This document shows positions 1 through 9,495 of a stretch of DNA of 46,376 bases, piece by piece. Within the stretch, counting starts at the first letter, position 1. Every line of letters starts with the position of its first letter. Both the position numbers and the translations under genes were made by a program. This DNA comes from Zygnema cylindricum (Eukaryota; Streptophyta; Zygnematophyceae; Zygnematales; Zygnemataceae): contig JBBHKE010001501.1 in assembly GCA_037447655.1 (NCBI GenBank), forward strand, positions 155,001-201,376, written 5' to 3'. Below the pieces are notes generated by a model. The model was not told the DNA's origin. It was given only the letters and a program-made list of their open reading frames with translations, and searched no databases.

Positions 1-110
1 GCATTTTGTCTTTGTCAAATATTCCCCCATTTTGATTCTCATACAGATGTTCCTCGATTTTCTCCTTCTCTTTTTTTCCTCCCCCCCCCGTCCCCTCCCT
101 CCCCTCCCTC
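1..110. repeat. Local direct repeat shared with end of intron 1
   Basis: The first ~100 bases are nearly identical to 1617-1720, which is the pyrimidine-rich 3' part of intron 1 of the gene that starts at 836. Similarity stops inside the C-rich tract and the exon that follows 1754 is not repeated here. This looks like a partial local duplication of intronic sequence. The window starts inside the copy, so its true left limit is unknown. Confidence 0.8.
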
Positions 111-580
111 CCCTCCCTCCCCTCCCTGGCCGTCCGCTCGTATATTCTCATTCCAAGTCGTCCGTTCGATTCCGGCGGAGCTCAGAATGTTCTTTTGCGT
201 CGGCTGTACTTTTCGTCCGCCGTCCTTTTTCCCGTTCCATGTTCACCAGTTTTCAGGCACAGTTCCGTAATATGGCATAAAATTTCTGTTCAGTTAACCG
301 GCCAGCGTTTATGTGCTGCGCTGCCCGTAATAAATCGCAGTTAAACAGAGACGGAACAGATTCGTATACGTGGCATGCCACGCTATCTAATGTTAATAAT
401 ATAATACAGTATGCTATAAAGTACTATTGTATGCATACTATATATTTTTCAGGTTATCGCCGATATGGAATTTGTTGGTCTCAGACCAATATATCGGGAC
501 CTCTGACCGTTCGATAACCGATAACTATCGGTATCGGTGTTATCGCGATAAATTTTTTACCGATACACAACACTAGAAAT
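111..580. other. Intergenic stretch ending in a possible DNA-transposon terminus
   Basis: No coding signal is seen. Near 505-577 there is a run of TATCGG/CCGATA words in both orientations, ending in a motif whose complement reads TAGTGTTGTGTATCGG. Short, TATCGG-rich ends with a TGTTG core resemble termini of hAT-type DNA transposons, but no partner end was found, so this is a weak inference. Confidence 0.25.
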
Positions 581-642
581 TTCAAATTTGTCGTCACGTT
601 ATTTCGTCAGGATGGTGAGGTCAATGGAAGAAAGTTTTCGTA

Positions 643-832
643 CGGAATTCTCTCCCTCTCCCTCGCTCCCTCTCCTTCCCTCTCCCTCTCTCCCTCTATC
701 TCTCCCTCTCCCTCTCCCTCCCACTCTTCCTCTTCCCTCTCCCTCCCCCTTTCCCTCTCCCTCCCCCTCCCTCTCCCTCTCTCTCCCTCTTCTCTCACTC
801 TCTCCCTCTCCCTCTCTTCCCTGGATCCGCCC
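643..832. repeat. (CTCCCT/TCCCTC)n polypyrimidine microsatellite
   Basis: An almost pure C/T strand of ~190 bases built from CCCTCT/CTCCCT hexamers runs up to a few bases before the start codon at 836. It creates spurious Ser/Pro/Leu-rich and Arg/Glu-rich open frames on the two strands. It may act as a polypyrimidine promoter or 5'UTR element, but nothing in the sequence proves that. Confidence 0.9.
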
Positions 833-835
833 ACT

Positions 836-1010
836 ATGAGTAGCTCCTCCCTCTCCTCCCTCTCCTCGCTCCTCGCTGTCCTCCTACTGGTTCTCCGACT
901 GGCCGCCTTCACACGTGCGGAAATTAGTGTGGATGAGGCGGTAATTGAGAAGTACTATTGCACGGGGGCGGATTTGGAGCAGCCCTATTCCAAAGGCTGG
1001 GATCCAAAAA
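836..1010 (+). CDS. Exon 1 of O-fucosyltransferase-like gene
   Basis: Starts at the first ATG after the polypyrimidine tract and encodes the signal peptide plus a short luminal stretch (EISVDEAVIEKYYC). The exon is 58 codons plus one base; the donor GTATAG is at 1011. The extra base joins the two bases at 1755-1756 to complete an Asn codon, which supports both the start frame and the splice. Confidence 0.75.
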
Positions 1011-4000
1011 GTATAGCCCTTTTTTTTTTTTTTTTAGTGTTTCTACGGTTATTCTCTCATAATTTTTTTTTGTTGAATAAACTCAAAAGGATCCTAGTTC
1101 TGCTATACCCTAATTTTTTTTATAAAAATCCTTAAAACCTTAAAAATCTTGAAAAGAATTTGTAATAATGCTTGGAAAAGCCTATAGAACTTTAAATTTT
1201 TAAAAATAAATCTATGGCATCTCCGAAACCCTAAAATTCTAAAAAATAACAATTAGATGATATTTATGAAATCCTAGGAAAGTTTTCCGAGACTCCTAGA
1301 ATTTTGAAGGACTCCAACTTTTTATTTATCCTAAACAAATATCAGAGGCTAACTTTTAAATCAAAAATTAACTACAAAAAGATCAAAGTTTTATCTTGTG
1401 GAGTATCTTCGTTTTAGGTTTTGTTTATCTTAACTTTTAGGAAATTTCTACCTTTTTAGATTTATTTTTTAGATTGTATTCTGATTTCATAAATTATCAT
1501 TCTTCCGATTTTTTTGTTTGTGGGTCTTTTGCATTTAGTCTAAACTTTCCAAATTTCTGATCAATTGCTCTATTTCTTTATTGATTTTTGTTATTATTCT
1601 CATCTTGTTTATTCCCGCATTTTGTCTTTGTCAAATATTCCCCCATTTTGATTCTCATACAGATGTTCCTCGATTTTCTCCTTCTCTTTTTTTCCTCCCC
1701 CCCCGTCCCCTCCCTCCCCTTCCTTTTTTTCCCCTCTTTTCCACCTGCCCATAGATTCGGGCAGCGAAAAATTTATGTTGATAGGTTTCCTCTTCGAGCA
1801 GCTCTCGAAAGCTCGATACCATCTTTCCGAAGTTTTAATGATGACTAATTTTTTAAATCGAACTTTGATTCTACCTCCTGTCAGAATGAGTCGAATTGCG
1901 GCAACTCGCACAAAAAATTACCCTTTATGTACCTATTTTGATATAAATTTGCTCGGAAATCTTACAAAATGGGTAACTGAATCGTATTTTGTCAACAACA
2001 TTTGGACTGATCGTGGTAAAAATTTAACTTTTGGAAAAGTGGTGTTTAAAAAGAAAGACGGTTCTTGTTGGGTAAGTTAAAAAGCATTTTTTTTTTCTTC
2101 TTTCGAGAATCTGACTGTTCGGTCTCAAATTTTGAATGTAATTTCTTTTTACCTTTTTTTTTTAATCCTTTTCCATAATCCATTATTTGGTCTCAAATAT
2201 GGAATGTATTTATTTATTTATTTATTTATATTCTTTCTTCTTTCCTTTTTTCCAGGATGCTTATTTTAATTCCCATTTTCACTTCTTTTATCCCAAAATT
2301 GCGATAAAGATAGGGAGTAAAAATGGCATCCTGGACGGTGAATGCATCGATTGTGGAAAAGATCTTTCCGTCCTTTTCAAAGATGTCGAAAAAGAGTTAC
2401 TGGAGAGGGATGTGTTGGTGACTGGCAAACTCACCTATAGAATGTGTTTTCCAGCGAAGAAAGTGATGGTAAGAGAGAGAGAAGGGAGGGGAGGGAGGGA
2501 GGGAGGTGAACGATTTTCAGTCCTTTCTAAAGATGTCGAAAAAGAGTTACTGGAGAACTATACTAAAGCAAGTAAACGGATTCAGATGGATATTAGCAAA
2601 CGGTTTATTGTCATCTACAAAAGTTAGTGTTATGAATGGGAAAATTAATGTTATTAATGTTATTCTATGGTTAGGTGGTAAAAAAAACAACAGCGCCCAA
2701 TTAATGTTTATATTTTGTGACGGCTACTAAACTAACTTAAACTTAAACCTATTACCAACCCTAAACCATGGATGTACCACTCGTACGGAATATGACTTTT
2801 TTACGAAAATGCGTTTATTTTTTTTAGTTTTTGAACTTTTAGTAAAATTTTGTGTACTGATATAATGTACGAAAATGTGTAAAAAATGTACGGAAAATAG
2901 AGTATACCATGGATCGCTATTAGAATTTAGAAATAGTTAATGTAAAGAAACAATTAGTGTTATTAACTCTATTTTGGTTTAATGGCTTAATGCCAATAAA
3001 AATTACGCGAATTTATACACCTAACACTAATTTGGGTACACATCCCCATATTGTAGCCGCGATAGTCCGTGTTCACATGCTCAACGCTTGAACATGTGAG
3101 AACACGTTCTCGCGATTTTCCCTCGTCTTTTTATGACTAAGAATCAAATCTGAGTGCGCTTTTACGTGGCGACGCACTCAATTTCTAGTGTCGACGCTTT
3201 TATCTAACACTTATTTTGTAAGTCTCCAAAAAATAATGCGCAGTTTTAGCAGGGACGGACAAATTTCGTACATTACAAGTACGAAACGTTCGGGATGTGA
3301 ATTCTCCGTGCGAAACGTTCGGGATGTGACTTCATAATCCGTACCAATTGCCAAACAATCTTCGTACACCGAACTGCCATAGGAGCAACGTGACGTTATG
3401 GGCGTGTCGGTATTGCACGGGTTATATTTTTTTCTTTCTTTCACATTTTTTTAATGCAAAAGTCCGTCCTCATCCCGGATACATTCGACGATGATTTGCA
3501 GCTGTCGCGTTTTAACGCATAGAAGCACAAAATTTGTTCGCCTTTACGCTCCAAATCTGCTAAAACTGGCCGTTCAACCTATGTTTTGTGGGCTTGCTGT
3601 TATTTTTCGAATTGACTGGTACGGATTACAGTTTTTATCATTTTAGAGTGATTATGGTTACATCGTGAATCGCTATTAGTGTTAAGAAATAATTAGTATC
3701 AAGGAACAATTAGTGTCATCAACTCTATTTTGGGTTCAAGGGCCTAACCAACAAAACATTAACGCTAATTTATACAACTACACCGCGCATCGTTATTAGT
3801 GTCAACGACACTAATTTGGGTTCTTAAAATTTTGATTTTTTTCCTCAAATAGGATACATGATTTTAATTTTTCCTTGACGTTAATTAAGGTACCGTACAA
3901 AATAGCGTAAAGGACGAATTACAATAATATCTAAATAGTGTGGTGTACGGTCGATGTCCGACCGCACATAAATGTACCTTTTCAAGTGAAAATTTTACAA

Positions 4001-7000
4001 AAAATGAGTTAAATCAGACGCGCACGCATAGGATCGTGCGCTAAAAAAACGGGATTGTTTTGACACGTAAATTAGTCTTACATGTACGGATATTTAAATT
4101 TCACGACGGCGTACGATTTTCAATATTTTGTACGGATACATATATTAATGTATATAATCGTACAACGAATATTCCATTTTTTCTGTTCCCAAATTAGCAT
4201 AAACGCCGAAATTAGAATATACTTTTTTTTTTTTTTTTTAAATCTTAATTAGCGTCAATGACGGTATATTTACGTCCACATTTTTTAAACTTTGACACTA
4301 ATAACGATGCGCGGTGTAACACTAATTTGGAAACACATTCCCATAGTGTAGCCGCTATTGGCTGCGTTCACATAGTTGACGTTTGAACATGTGAGAACAG
4401 GTTCGCGTGATTTTCTCCCCTCTTTAATACTAGAATCAAATCTGACATGGCAGCGTCGCTCACTTTCCCGTCTTGACACCGTTATCTAACACTTTTTTTG
4501 TACGTTTGTATGTAAAAACATGCAGTTTTAGTGTGGACTAACACATTTCGTACACTACACCGTGTATCGCTATTAGTGTTAATATTTTTTCCGTCACTTA
4601 AAAAACATTTTTTCTCCGTACACAATTGTTTGATTTTCAATTTGAGACCACCAATTAGAAGCTGCGAGTCTTACCTTTTAAGTGCAACTGTCGGATCAAC
4701 AATCCGACAAGTGTGAGAAAAGAGAAAAGATTTTGTAAGTCTCCAACAAATAATGCGCAGTTCTAGTAGGGACTGACAAATTTCGTACATTACACTCTTT
4801 AAAAACGGTCGAGATCAGAGTAATTAACGCTAATAAAACAATACTTATATTAATGTTAGAAAAAAATTAGAGTTATTAATTTTACTTAATGTTCGAGGGT
4901 CCAAATTTGGGGGCGCCGAATTAGCGGTATTAACGCTAATAGCGATTCAAGGTGTAGAGAGATCGAGAGATGTTTGAAGTGACGTCGAAATGTGTTTCGT
5001 TCCGTTCTGATTAAGTTGTAGTATTTTTTTTTTATCAAATGTTTCTCTATTTTCTGTTTTATTATAAAGTCAAAGTTGGTCAACGCAATTTATAAACAGT
5101 GTATTTGTTCCCATGCGCATATTCATTTTTTAATCGTTTCATGCGTGCATTTTATGCGTTTGGTACCTCTATGCCCTAAACCTACGCCCTAACCTTAACT
5201 TTGTCCCTAACCCTAATATAACCTTACCCCTAACCCTAACCTGAACCCAAACCTCAACCTCAACCCGGACCAAACCCTAACCGTAACCTTGAGCCCTACC
5301 ACAAACCCTAACCGTAACCTTGAGCCCTACCACTAACCTAATTCTAACCCTAACCTAAGTGTGGGACTAGAACTAAAATCAAAAAGATTACAACTAAAAC
5401 TATTAGCAGTATTTTCACTAAACGTAAATGATAAAATATATGATACAAAACATATATGCTTTTTTTTGGACGTCAACAGTTTTTGTACGGCATTTGACAT
5501 ATTCAAATGTGTCAGTACATGCGTGAATTCTCCGTGCGAAACGTTTGGAATGTGACATCATAATCCGTACCAATTGCCAAACAATATTCGTACACCGAAC
5601 TGGTCATCGGAGCGACGTGACGTTATGGGCGTTGTCGGTATTGTACGGGTTATATTTTTGTCTTTCTTTCACATTTTTTTAATGCAAAAGTCCGTCCTCA
5701 TCCCGGATATATTCGACGATGATTTGCAGCTGTCGCGTTTTAACGCATAGAAGCACAAAATTTGTTCGCCTTTACGCTCCAAATCTGCTAAAACTGACCG
5801 TTCAACCTATGTTTTGTGGGCTTGCTGTTATTTTTCGAATTGACTGGTACGGATTATAGTTTTTATCATTTTAGAGTGATTATGGTTACATCGTGAATCG
5901 CTATTAGTGTTAAGAAATAATTAGTATCAAGGAACAATTAGTGTCATTAACTCTATTTTGGGTTCAAGGGCCTAACCAACAAAACATTAACGCTAATTTA
6001 TACAACTAACACTAATTTGGAAACACATTCCCATAGTGTAGCCGCTATTGGCTGCCTTCAGAACATGTGAGAACAGGTTCGCGTGATTTTCTCCCCTCTT
6101 TAATACTAGAATCAAATCTGAGGGCGCTTTCCCATGGCAGCGCCGCTCACTTTCCCGTCTTGACACCGTTATCTAACACTTTTTTTGTACGTTTGTATGT
6201 AAATACATGCAGTTTTAGTGTGGACTAACACATTTCGTACACCACACCGTGTATCGCTATTAGTGTTAATATCTTTTCCGTCACTTATAAACATTTTTTC
6301 TCCGTACACAATTGTCCGATTTTCAATTTGAGACCACCAATTGGACGCTGGGAGTCTTACCTTTTTAAGTGCAATTGTCGGATCAACAATCCGACAATTG
6401 TGCACGGAGAAAAGATGTTTTAAGTGGCGAACAAAGCATTAACACTAATAGCGATATGCGGTGTACACTATTTAAAAATCGGCAAAATTAGAGTCATTGA
6501 CATTAATTAAACCGTACCTATATTAGCGTAAAGGAAAAAATAGAATTATTAATTCTATTTAAGGTTTGAGGGTCAAAATTTGGGGGCGCTGAATGAGTGT
6601 TGCTAACACTAATAGCGATTCACCGTGTACTATACTACTTATACTATGTTATATTATACTATACTATGTTATACTATACCATACCATACCATACCTTACC
6701 ATACTATGCCACAGTATGCCATACTTTACCATGCCATACTTTGCCATACCATTACCGTACTATACTATAATATACCATATTGTACTATACTGACGTCTTT
6801 TTTGAAGTATTCTGTGTTCAGTGTGTTGTATTGTACCACATATAACTACACTACACTATACACGATACTTCACTACACTACACTACACTATACACTATTC
6901 TACACTACACTTCACTACACTACACTATCCTCCACTTCACGAACACTACAATGCATTACACTATACCTTATACCGTACTATGCCATGCTATGCCATGCTA

Positions 7001-9484
7001 TGCTACGCTACGCTAGGCTACGCAACGCTACACTACGTTATTCTAGCCTACGCTTTACTATACTATACTACTCAATCTTATACTAAATTGTACCATACCA
7101 TACAGAGCATATTGTACCGTACTACCCTATGCTTTATTACACTTTTGTTAGTTTCTTAGTTTGTTTGGTCCCTATATATTGGAACTAACTAACCAAACCA
7201 AACTAAACTAAACGGAACTGGACAAAACTATACCGAACTAAACTGAGCTGAACTGTAAACCCAGAAAAATCTATATTAAGTGAAACTAAACTATACTGAA
7301 CAAAACTGCATTGGATTGAAACCAACCTGACTCAATTAACTAATATAACCGAAGAAAGTTTGGAAAACCTAAACAACATTACTTATCTTATCGTGGTACA
7401 GAATACCGCCCGATATCTTAGATACAACCAAAAATTGAAAAATGTAGTGGAAAAATTTAAAGCCGAGAGATTGGCTCCACGCTATTTGGCGGTCCAATGG
7501 CGAGTTGAGAAATTGCTCCTTAGACTTGCTGCGGAAGTGGGAATGGAGCCTTGCAAAAATGCCATGATTTCGCTTGTTCGGGCAAAAATGTTGGAGTTTA
7601 ATTTGACAAGTTTCTTTCTGGCATCGGATGTCAGTAACAATTTGGAGTAAGTTCATTAAATGCTTTTTTCTTTTTGTGCGTTGTTTGTTAATTCCCAAGG
7701 CCATGTTTTTAAATTTGTAGGCAGTAATTTTTTGTGTTTACAAGAACAAAGTTATACATGTTTGTTTTTGTAAAGCTAACCGTCGACGTCGATGATTATT
7801 TTTTGCATCAAGTTCTTTTCTTTACACATGGTTATGCTCCAGTTTAATGCCCTATCATTTTTCTCCTATTTTAAACGTAGGTTTTAATCATTTTGAAGTA
7901 GACATTAAGATGACAATTCCTTTTTCTCGTTTTCTTGTTTTGGAAAACAGAGAGCTAAAGCTTTCAAAACTGAAAAAAATCGAGCCCCCAAGATAAGAAA
8001 AATAAATACACTAATGGCCGGAATTTGACTTCTTCAATGTAAAGCTTGTTTTTGATTCTACGGTTTAAGGACCCAAATTTTTTCTTTGTTAAATACCATC
8101 ACATGTTTAACATGTAACAATGAAGTTTGTTTGAGACCTAAATTTCCACGTTTGTTTCCAGGAGTCGATCAAAATCGGCAACTTTCGATTGGGTTGCAAA
8201 TAGAGATGATATGGTTTTTGTGGTGTCCGCTTTTAAGGTATGTCTTTTCATTTAACTTCTAGTTCATCCCATTTGTTTATACTTTTTGAGGATTTTTTTG
8301 GGGGGGACTGGTATGTCTTTGTTGTTATGACGAATTGTCAATAGACATATCTGGACAAAATGTATTATTTCTGAAAGATTTAACGTAGTCTCTAAAGAGT
8401 TGTTTAACAATTTATCACAATTGACCTTTAAGGAAAAAAACAGAACGTTCAGAAATGTACGAAGTTTGGTGTGCTTTACAAAAACAAACTATTCCAAACC
8501 AAAATGAAACCAAATAATCAAAGCAAAAAAAAGAAAAATACAAATAGTACAAATTGAAACAAACCAAACTAAAACCAAACCAAACACGGCGAAACGAACT
8601 GATAGAAAAAACAAAAAAACAAAACTAAAGAAACTGAAATGAGACAAGTGGAAGCGTCGCGAAACGATACGAGAGAAATGAAATATACTGACCTTTTAGG
8701 CTGATCACTAGAAACCAACTTATGTCTTAGTGTGGATAAAGTTTTGTTAATAAACATGGAACTGTTTAGTTTCACTAGTTTTATAGTATTACAACCATAT
8801 TTAGGACTATAGGATTGAATGAATCTACTATTTTCTAGTTTCTTATTACTCGTTTTCATTCTATCTGAACGTCAATCAGTAATGCTTGTTTTAATTCCCT
8901 TTTTTTGTGTTTCAGGAGATCCATGACAAACTTCGTCCTGCCACGTGGGACGAATATGACCCAAACCTTTCCAAGGTCGATAGCGGAATTGGGGTAATTT
9001 TTTTTCTTCAAATTCTACAAGGAAATCTTGGCGAGATAAGTTGTTGTTGATCATGGTACAATAACATGGTTTACGTATAGAAACCCTGAAGACTATGTAT
9101 TTTTCAAAAAAATAGTTGTCCAAAAATTGGTTGCTTTTCTTGATCAATACTGAATCTTGGAAGGATAACTCGAAAGTACATGGATGTGAATTGCGATGTT
9201 TATTTTCGCTTAACAATAACTTTGCATTTTTTTTTGTTTTTTGTGTTTTTCCCTTCCCGCAATAGGGTATTTTGGACAAATTAACTTGTGCTGAGGCAAC
9301 TGTATTTATTCACGCCTCTCCGGAATGTTCCGGGGGAGGAAAAAAAGAACTGATGAATTCAGCATCGAGTTTTGTTCGAGAGATTCTTGAGTTAAGATCA
9401 GCCGCCGGGTTGTCGGAAAATACGACTTTTCGTTGGGAAACTCCTGACATTCACCTTGGGGGGAGAAGAAAATCATTTCATTGA
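836..9484 (+). CDS. GDP-fucose protein O-fucosyltransferase-like protein, multi-exon gene
   Basis: Probable exons: 836-1010, 1755-2071, 2256-2468, (one unresolved), ~7355-7646, 8162-8237, 8916-8993 and 9266-9484 (stop TGA). All junctions are GT-AG and phases agree except across the large intron. The first ~28 residues are a Ser/Leu-rich signal peptide or anchor (LLAVLLLVLRLAAFTRA). Exon 2 carries ARYHLSEVLMMTNFLNRTLILPPV followed by a YFD motif, like the N-terminal part of O-FucT-type GDP-sugar-binding glycosyltransferases (LNRTLVLPP, then YFD). The fourth recognised exon has YLAVQWRVEK, matching the family's HxRR-type block though with a single Arg, and FFLASDV. The last exon has a CAEATVFIHASPEC block, like the family's nucleotide-sugar motif near the C terminus. 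Length ~460-510 residues fits the family. Expected site is ER/Golgi lumen, transferring fucose to protein. Exact acceptor and subfamily are not determined; another O-FucT-fold enzyme is possible. Confidence 0.7.
1011..1754 (+). other. Intron 1, A/T-rich
   Basis: Donor GTATAG at 1011, acceptor CCCATAG ending at 1754, preceded by a long C/T tract. No coding potential. Its 3' end is the source or copy of the repeat found at positions 1-110. Confidence 0.75.
1755..2071 (+). CDS. Exon 2 of O-fucosyltransferase-like gene
   Basis: Encodes the most recognisable family block: SGSEKFMLIGFLFEQLSKAR, then RYHLSEVLMMTNFLNRTLIL, then PPV and CTYFDINLL. This is the N-terminal Rossmann-like half of O-FucT proteins. 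Two NxT sequons (NRT, NLT) are present, compatible with a luminal protein. The exon ends after a Trp codon in phase 0, with a consensus GTAAGT donor at 2072. Confidence 0.78.
2256..2468 (+). CDS. Exon 3 of O-fucosyltransferase-like gene
   Basis: Acceptor TTTTTTCCAG ends at 2255. The 71 codons begin DAYFNSHFHFFYP and end TYRMCFPAKKVM; a GTAAGA donor lies at 2469. Four cysteines in this and the first exon could form disulfides. Part of the exon (about 2381-2404, coding KDVEKELLE) is repeated just downstream at 2532-2555, outside the recognised exon. Confidence 0.7.
2521..2677 (+). CDS. Candidate extra exon (hypothetical)
   Basis: A good acceptor (ATTTTCAG) ends at 2520. If read in phase 0 the frame is open to 2677, where a possible GTAAAA donor follows, leaving one overhanging base that would join the two bases at 7355-7356. 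Including it makes the whole coding sequence a multiple of three. However, its 5' part is a duplicated piece of exon 3 read in another frame and the protein is unremarkable. Treat as a hypothesis needing transcript data. Confidence 0.3.
3020..3215. repeat. Copy of CACCG/TTAGTG inverted-repeat element (fragment)
   Basis: Shares the internal block ACTAATTTGG..ACACAT..CCCATA..GTAGCCGC and ..AACATGTGAGAACA with 4320-4500 and 6008-6170, and in reverse orientation with 16225-16400 and 22510-22690. One copy of the window's most frequent short DNA-element family. Confidence 0.6.
3299..3775. repeat. Direct repeat 1, partner of 5525-6004
   Basis: From GAATTCTCCGTGCGAAACGT to AACGCTAATTTATACAACTA this segment is ~95% or more identical by eye to 5525-6004. 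It contains no gene. Both copies end at a boundary with the CACCG/TTAGTG element, suggesting one composite repeat unit copied within the intron. Confidence 0.85.
3656..4960. repeat. Cluster of MITE-like elements with CACCGTGAATCGCTATTAGT ends
   Basis: Terminal words CACCGTGAATCGCTATTAGT (and variants) occur at 3661, 3781 and 4559, and as reverse complements at 4293-4318 and 4931-4957. Ends are flanked by TA (TACACCG, GGTGTA), as expected for Tc1/mariner-type or other TA-targeting non-autonomous elements. No transposase is visible. Several nested or tandem copies overlap, so individual limits are uncertain. Confidence 0.6.
5171..5360. repeat. Degenerate interstitial telomere-like (CCCTAA)n tract
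   Basis: About 190 bases dominated by CCCTAA, ACCCTAACC and variants (CCGTAACC, CCTCAACC), including a repeated unit CCCTAACCGTAACCTTGAGC (5273-5330). This is a decayed interstitial telomeric sequence or telomere-derived satellite inside the large intron. Confidence 0.75.
5525..6004. repeat. Direct repeat 2, partner of 3299-3775
   Basis: Near-identical to 3299-3775 and followed at 6005 by another copy of the ACTAATTTGGAAACACATTC block also found at 4320. The junctions differ from copy 1, so this is not a simple tandem duplication. Confidence 0.85.
6005..6630. repeat. MITE-like element copies with internal hairpin
   Basis: Copy of the element at 4320-4735, with terminal motifs at 6245-6268 and, in reverse complement, at 6439-6468 and 6600-6628. 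At about 6370-6406 lies a hairpin whose arms contain AATTGTCGGAT and ATCCGACAATT around the loop CAACA; the equivalent site at 4685-4712 is imperfect. Confidence 0.6.
6628..7330. repeat. 5-bp-periodic satellite (TACTA/CATAC/ACTAC, grading into AAACT)
   Basis: From 6628 to about 7120 nearly every fifth base starts an ACTAT, ACCAT, ACTAC or GCTAC word. From 7180 the same period continues as AAACTAAACTAAAC. The array ends just before exon sequence at ~7355. Open frames in it are a product of the 15-base translation period, not genes. Confidence 0.85.
7355..7646 (+). CDS. Exon 4/5 of O-fucosyltransferase-like gene
   Basis: Encodes SLENLNNITYLIVVQNTARY, KAERLAPRYLAVQWRVEKLL and LTSFFLASDVSNNLE. 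RYLAVQWR corresponds to the HxRR block that binds GDP-fucose in the family and FFLASDV to the following strand. The reading frame is certain downstream of 7300. The exact 5' boundary is not: acceptors at 7354 or 7358 are possible. The consensus donor GTAAGT is at 7647, leaving two bases to be completed by the next exon. Confidence 0.72.
8162..8237 (+). CDS. Exon 5/6 of O-fucosyltransferase-like gene
   Basis: Acceptor TTTCCAG ends at 8161. The first base completes a Glu codon, then SRSKSATFDWVANRDDMVFV and VSAFK follow; donor GTATGT at 8238. Phase agreement with both neighbours supports this short exon. Confidence 0.7.
8238..8915 (+). other. Intron with AAACC/CCAAA-rich stretch
   Basis: Donor GTATGT, acceptor TGTTTCAG. 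From about 8490 to 8650 it holds a purine-rich, loosely 5-bp-periodic AAACCAAACT stretch, similar in character to the end of the satellite in the large intron. No coding signal. Confidence 0.65.
8916..8993 (+). CDS. Exon 6/7 of O-fucosyltransferase-like gene
   Basis: Acceptor TTTCAG ends at 8915. 26 codons (EIHDKLRPATWDEYDPNLSK, VDSGIG), phase 0 at both ends, donor GTAATT at 8994. Confidence 0.7.
9266..9484 (+). CDS. Last exon of O-fucosyltransferase-like gene
   Basis: Acceptor GCAATAG ends at 9265. 72 codons plus TGA. LDKLTCAEATVFIHASPECS resembles the family's C-terminal nucleotide-sugar block (vDkxxCxxAxxFIgsxxS). The tail ends LGGRRKSFH, with no membrane anchor. The stop is followed ~12 bases later by the likely start of an LTR (9496), so the 3'UTR and polyadenylation signal may be retrotransposon-derived, or the original C terminus may be altered. 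Confidence 0.72.
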   Translation, partial: GILDKLTCAEATVFIHASPECSGGGKKELMNSASSFVREILELRSAAGLSENTTFRWETPDIHLGGRRKSFH

Positions 9485-9495
9485 TTCTTTATTTT

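Larger units (their letters stand above)
2678..7354 (+). other. Giant repeat-filled intron
   Basis: Between the exon 3 block and the next recognisable exon lie ~4.7-4.9 kb with no coding signal. It contains several copies of a short inverted-repeat DNA element, two long internal direct repeats, a degenerate telomere-like tract and a 5-bp-periodic satellite (annotated separately). The probable acceptor is CCGAAG ending at 7354, after a CTAAC/CTAAT branch-like stretch. The 5' limit depends on whether the candidate exon at 2521 is used. Confidence 0.65.

Noticed and set aside
588-912. Ser/Pro/Leu-rich frame (+) and Arg/Glu-rich frame (-) over the C/T tract
   Set aside because: Both are translations of a hexamer microsatellite; only the ATG at 836 leads into a splice-consistent gene.
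5171-5360. Chromosome end
   Set aside because: Units are degenerate and both sides continue as ordinary intron sequence.
6593-7159. Tyr/Thr/Leu-rich open frames of up to 153 codons
   Set aside because: Produced by the 5-bp-periodic array; the same 15-base periodicity opens several frames at once.
6628-7330. CRISPR-like or tandem-spacer array
   Set aside because: No repeat-spacer structure; the period is 5 bases.
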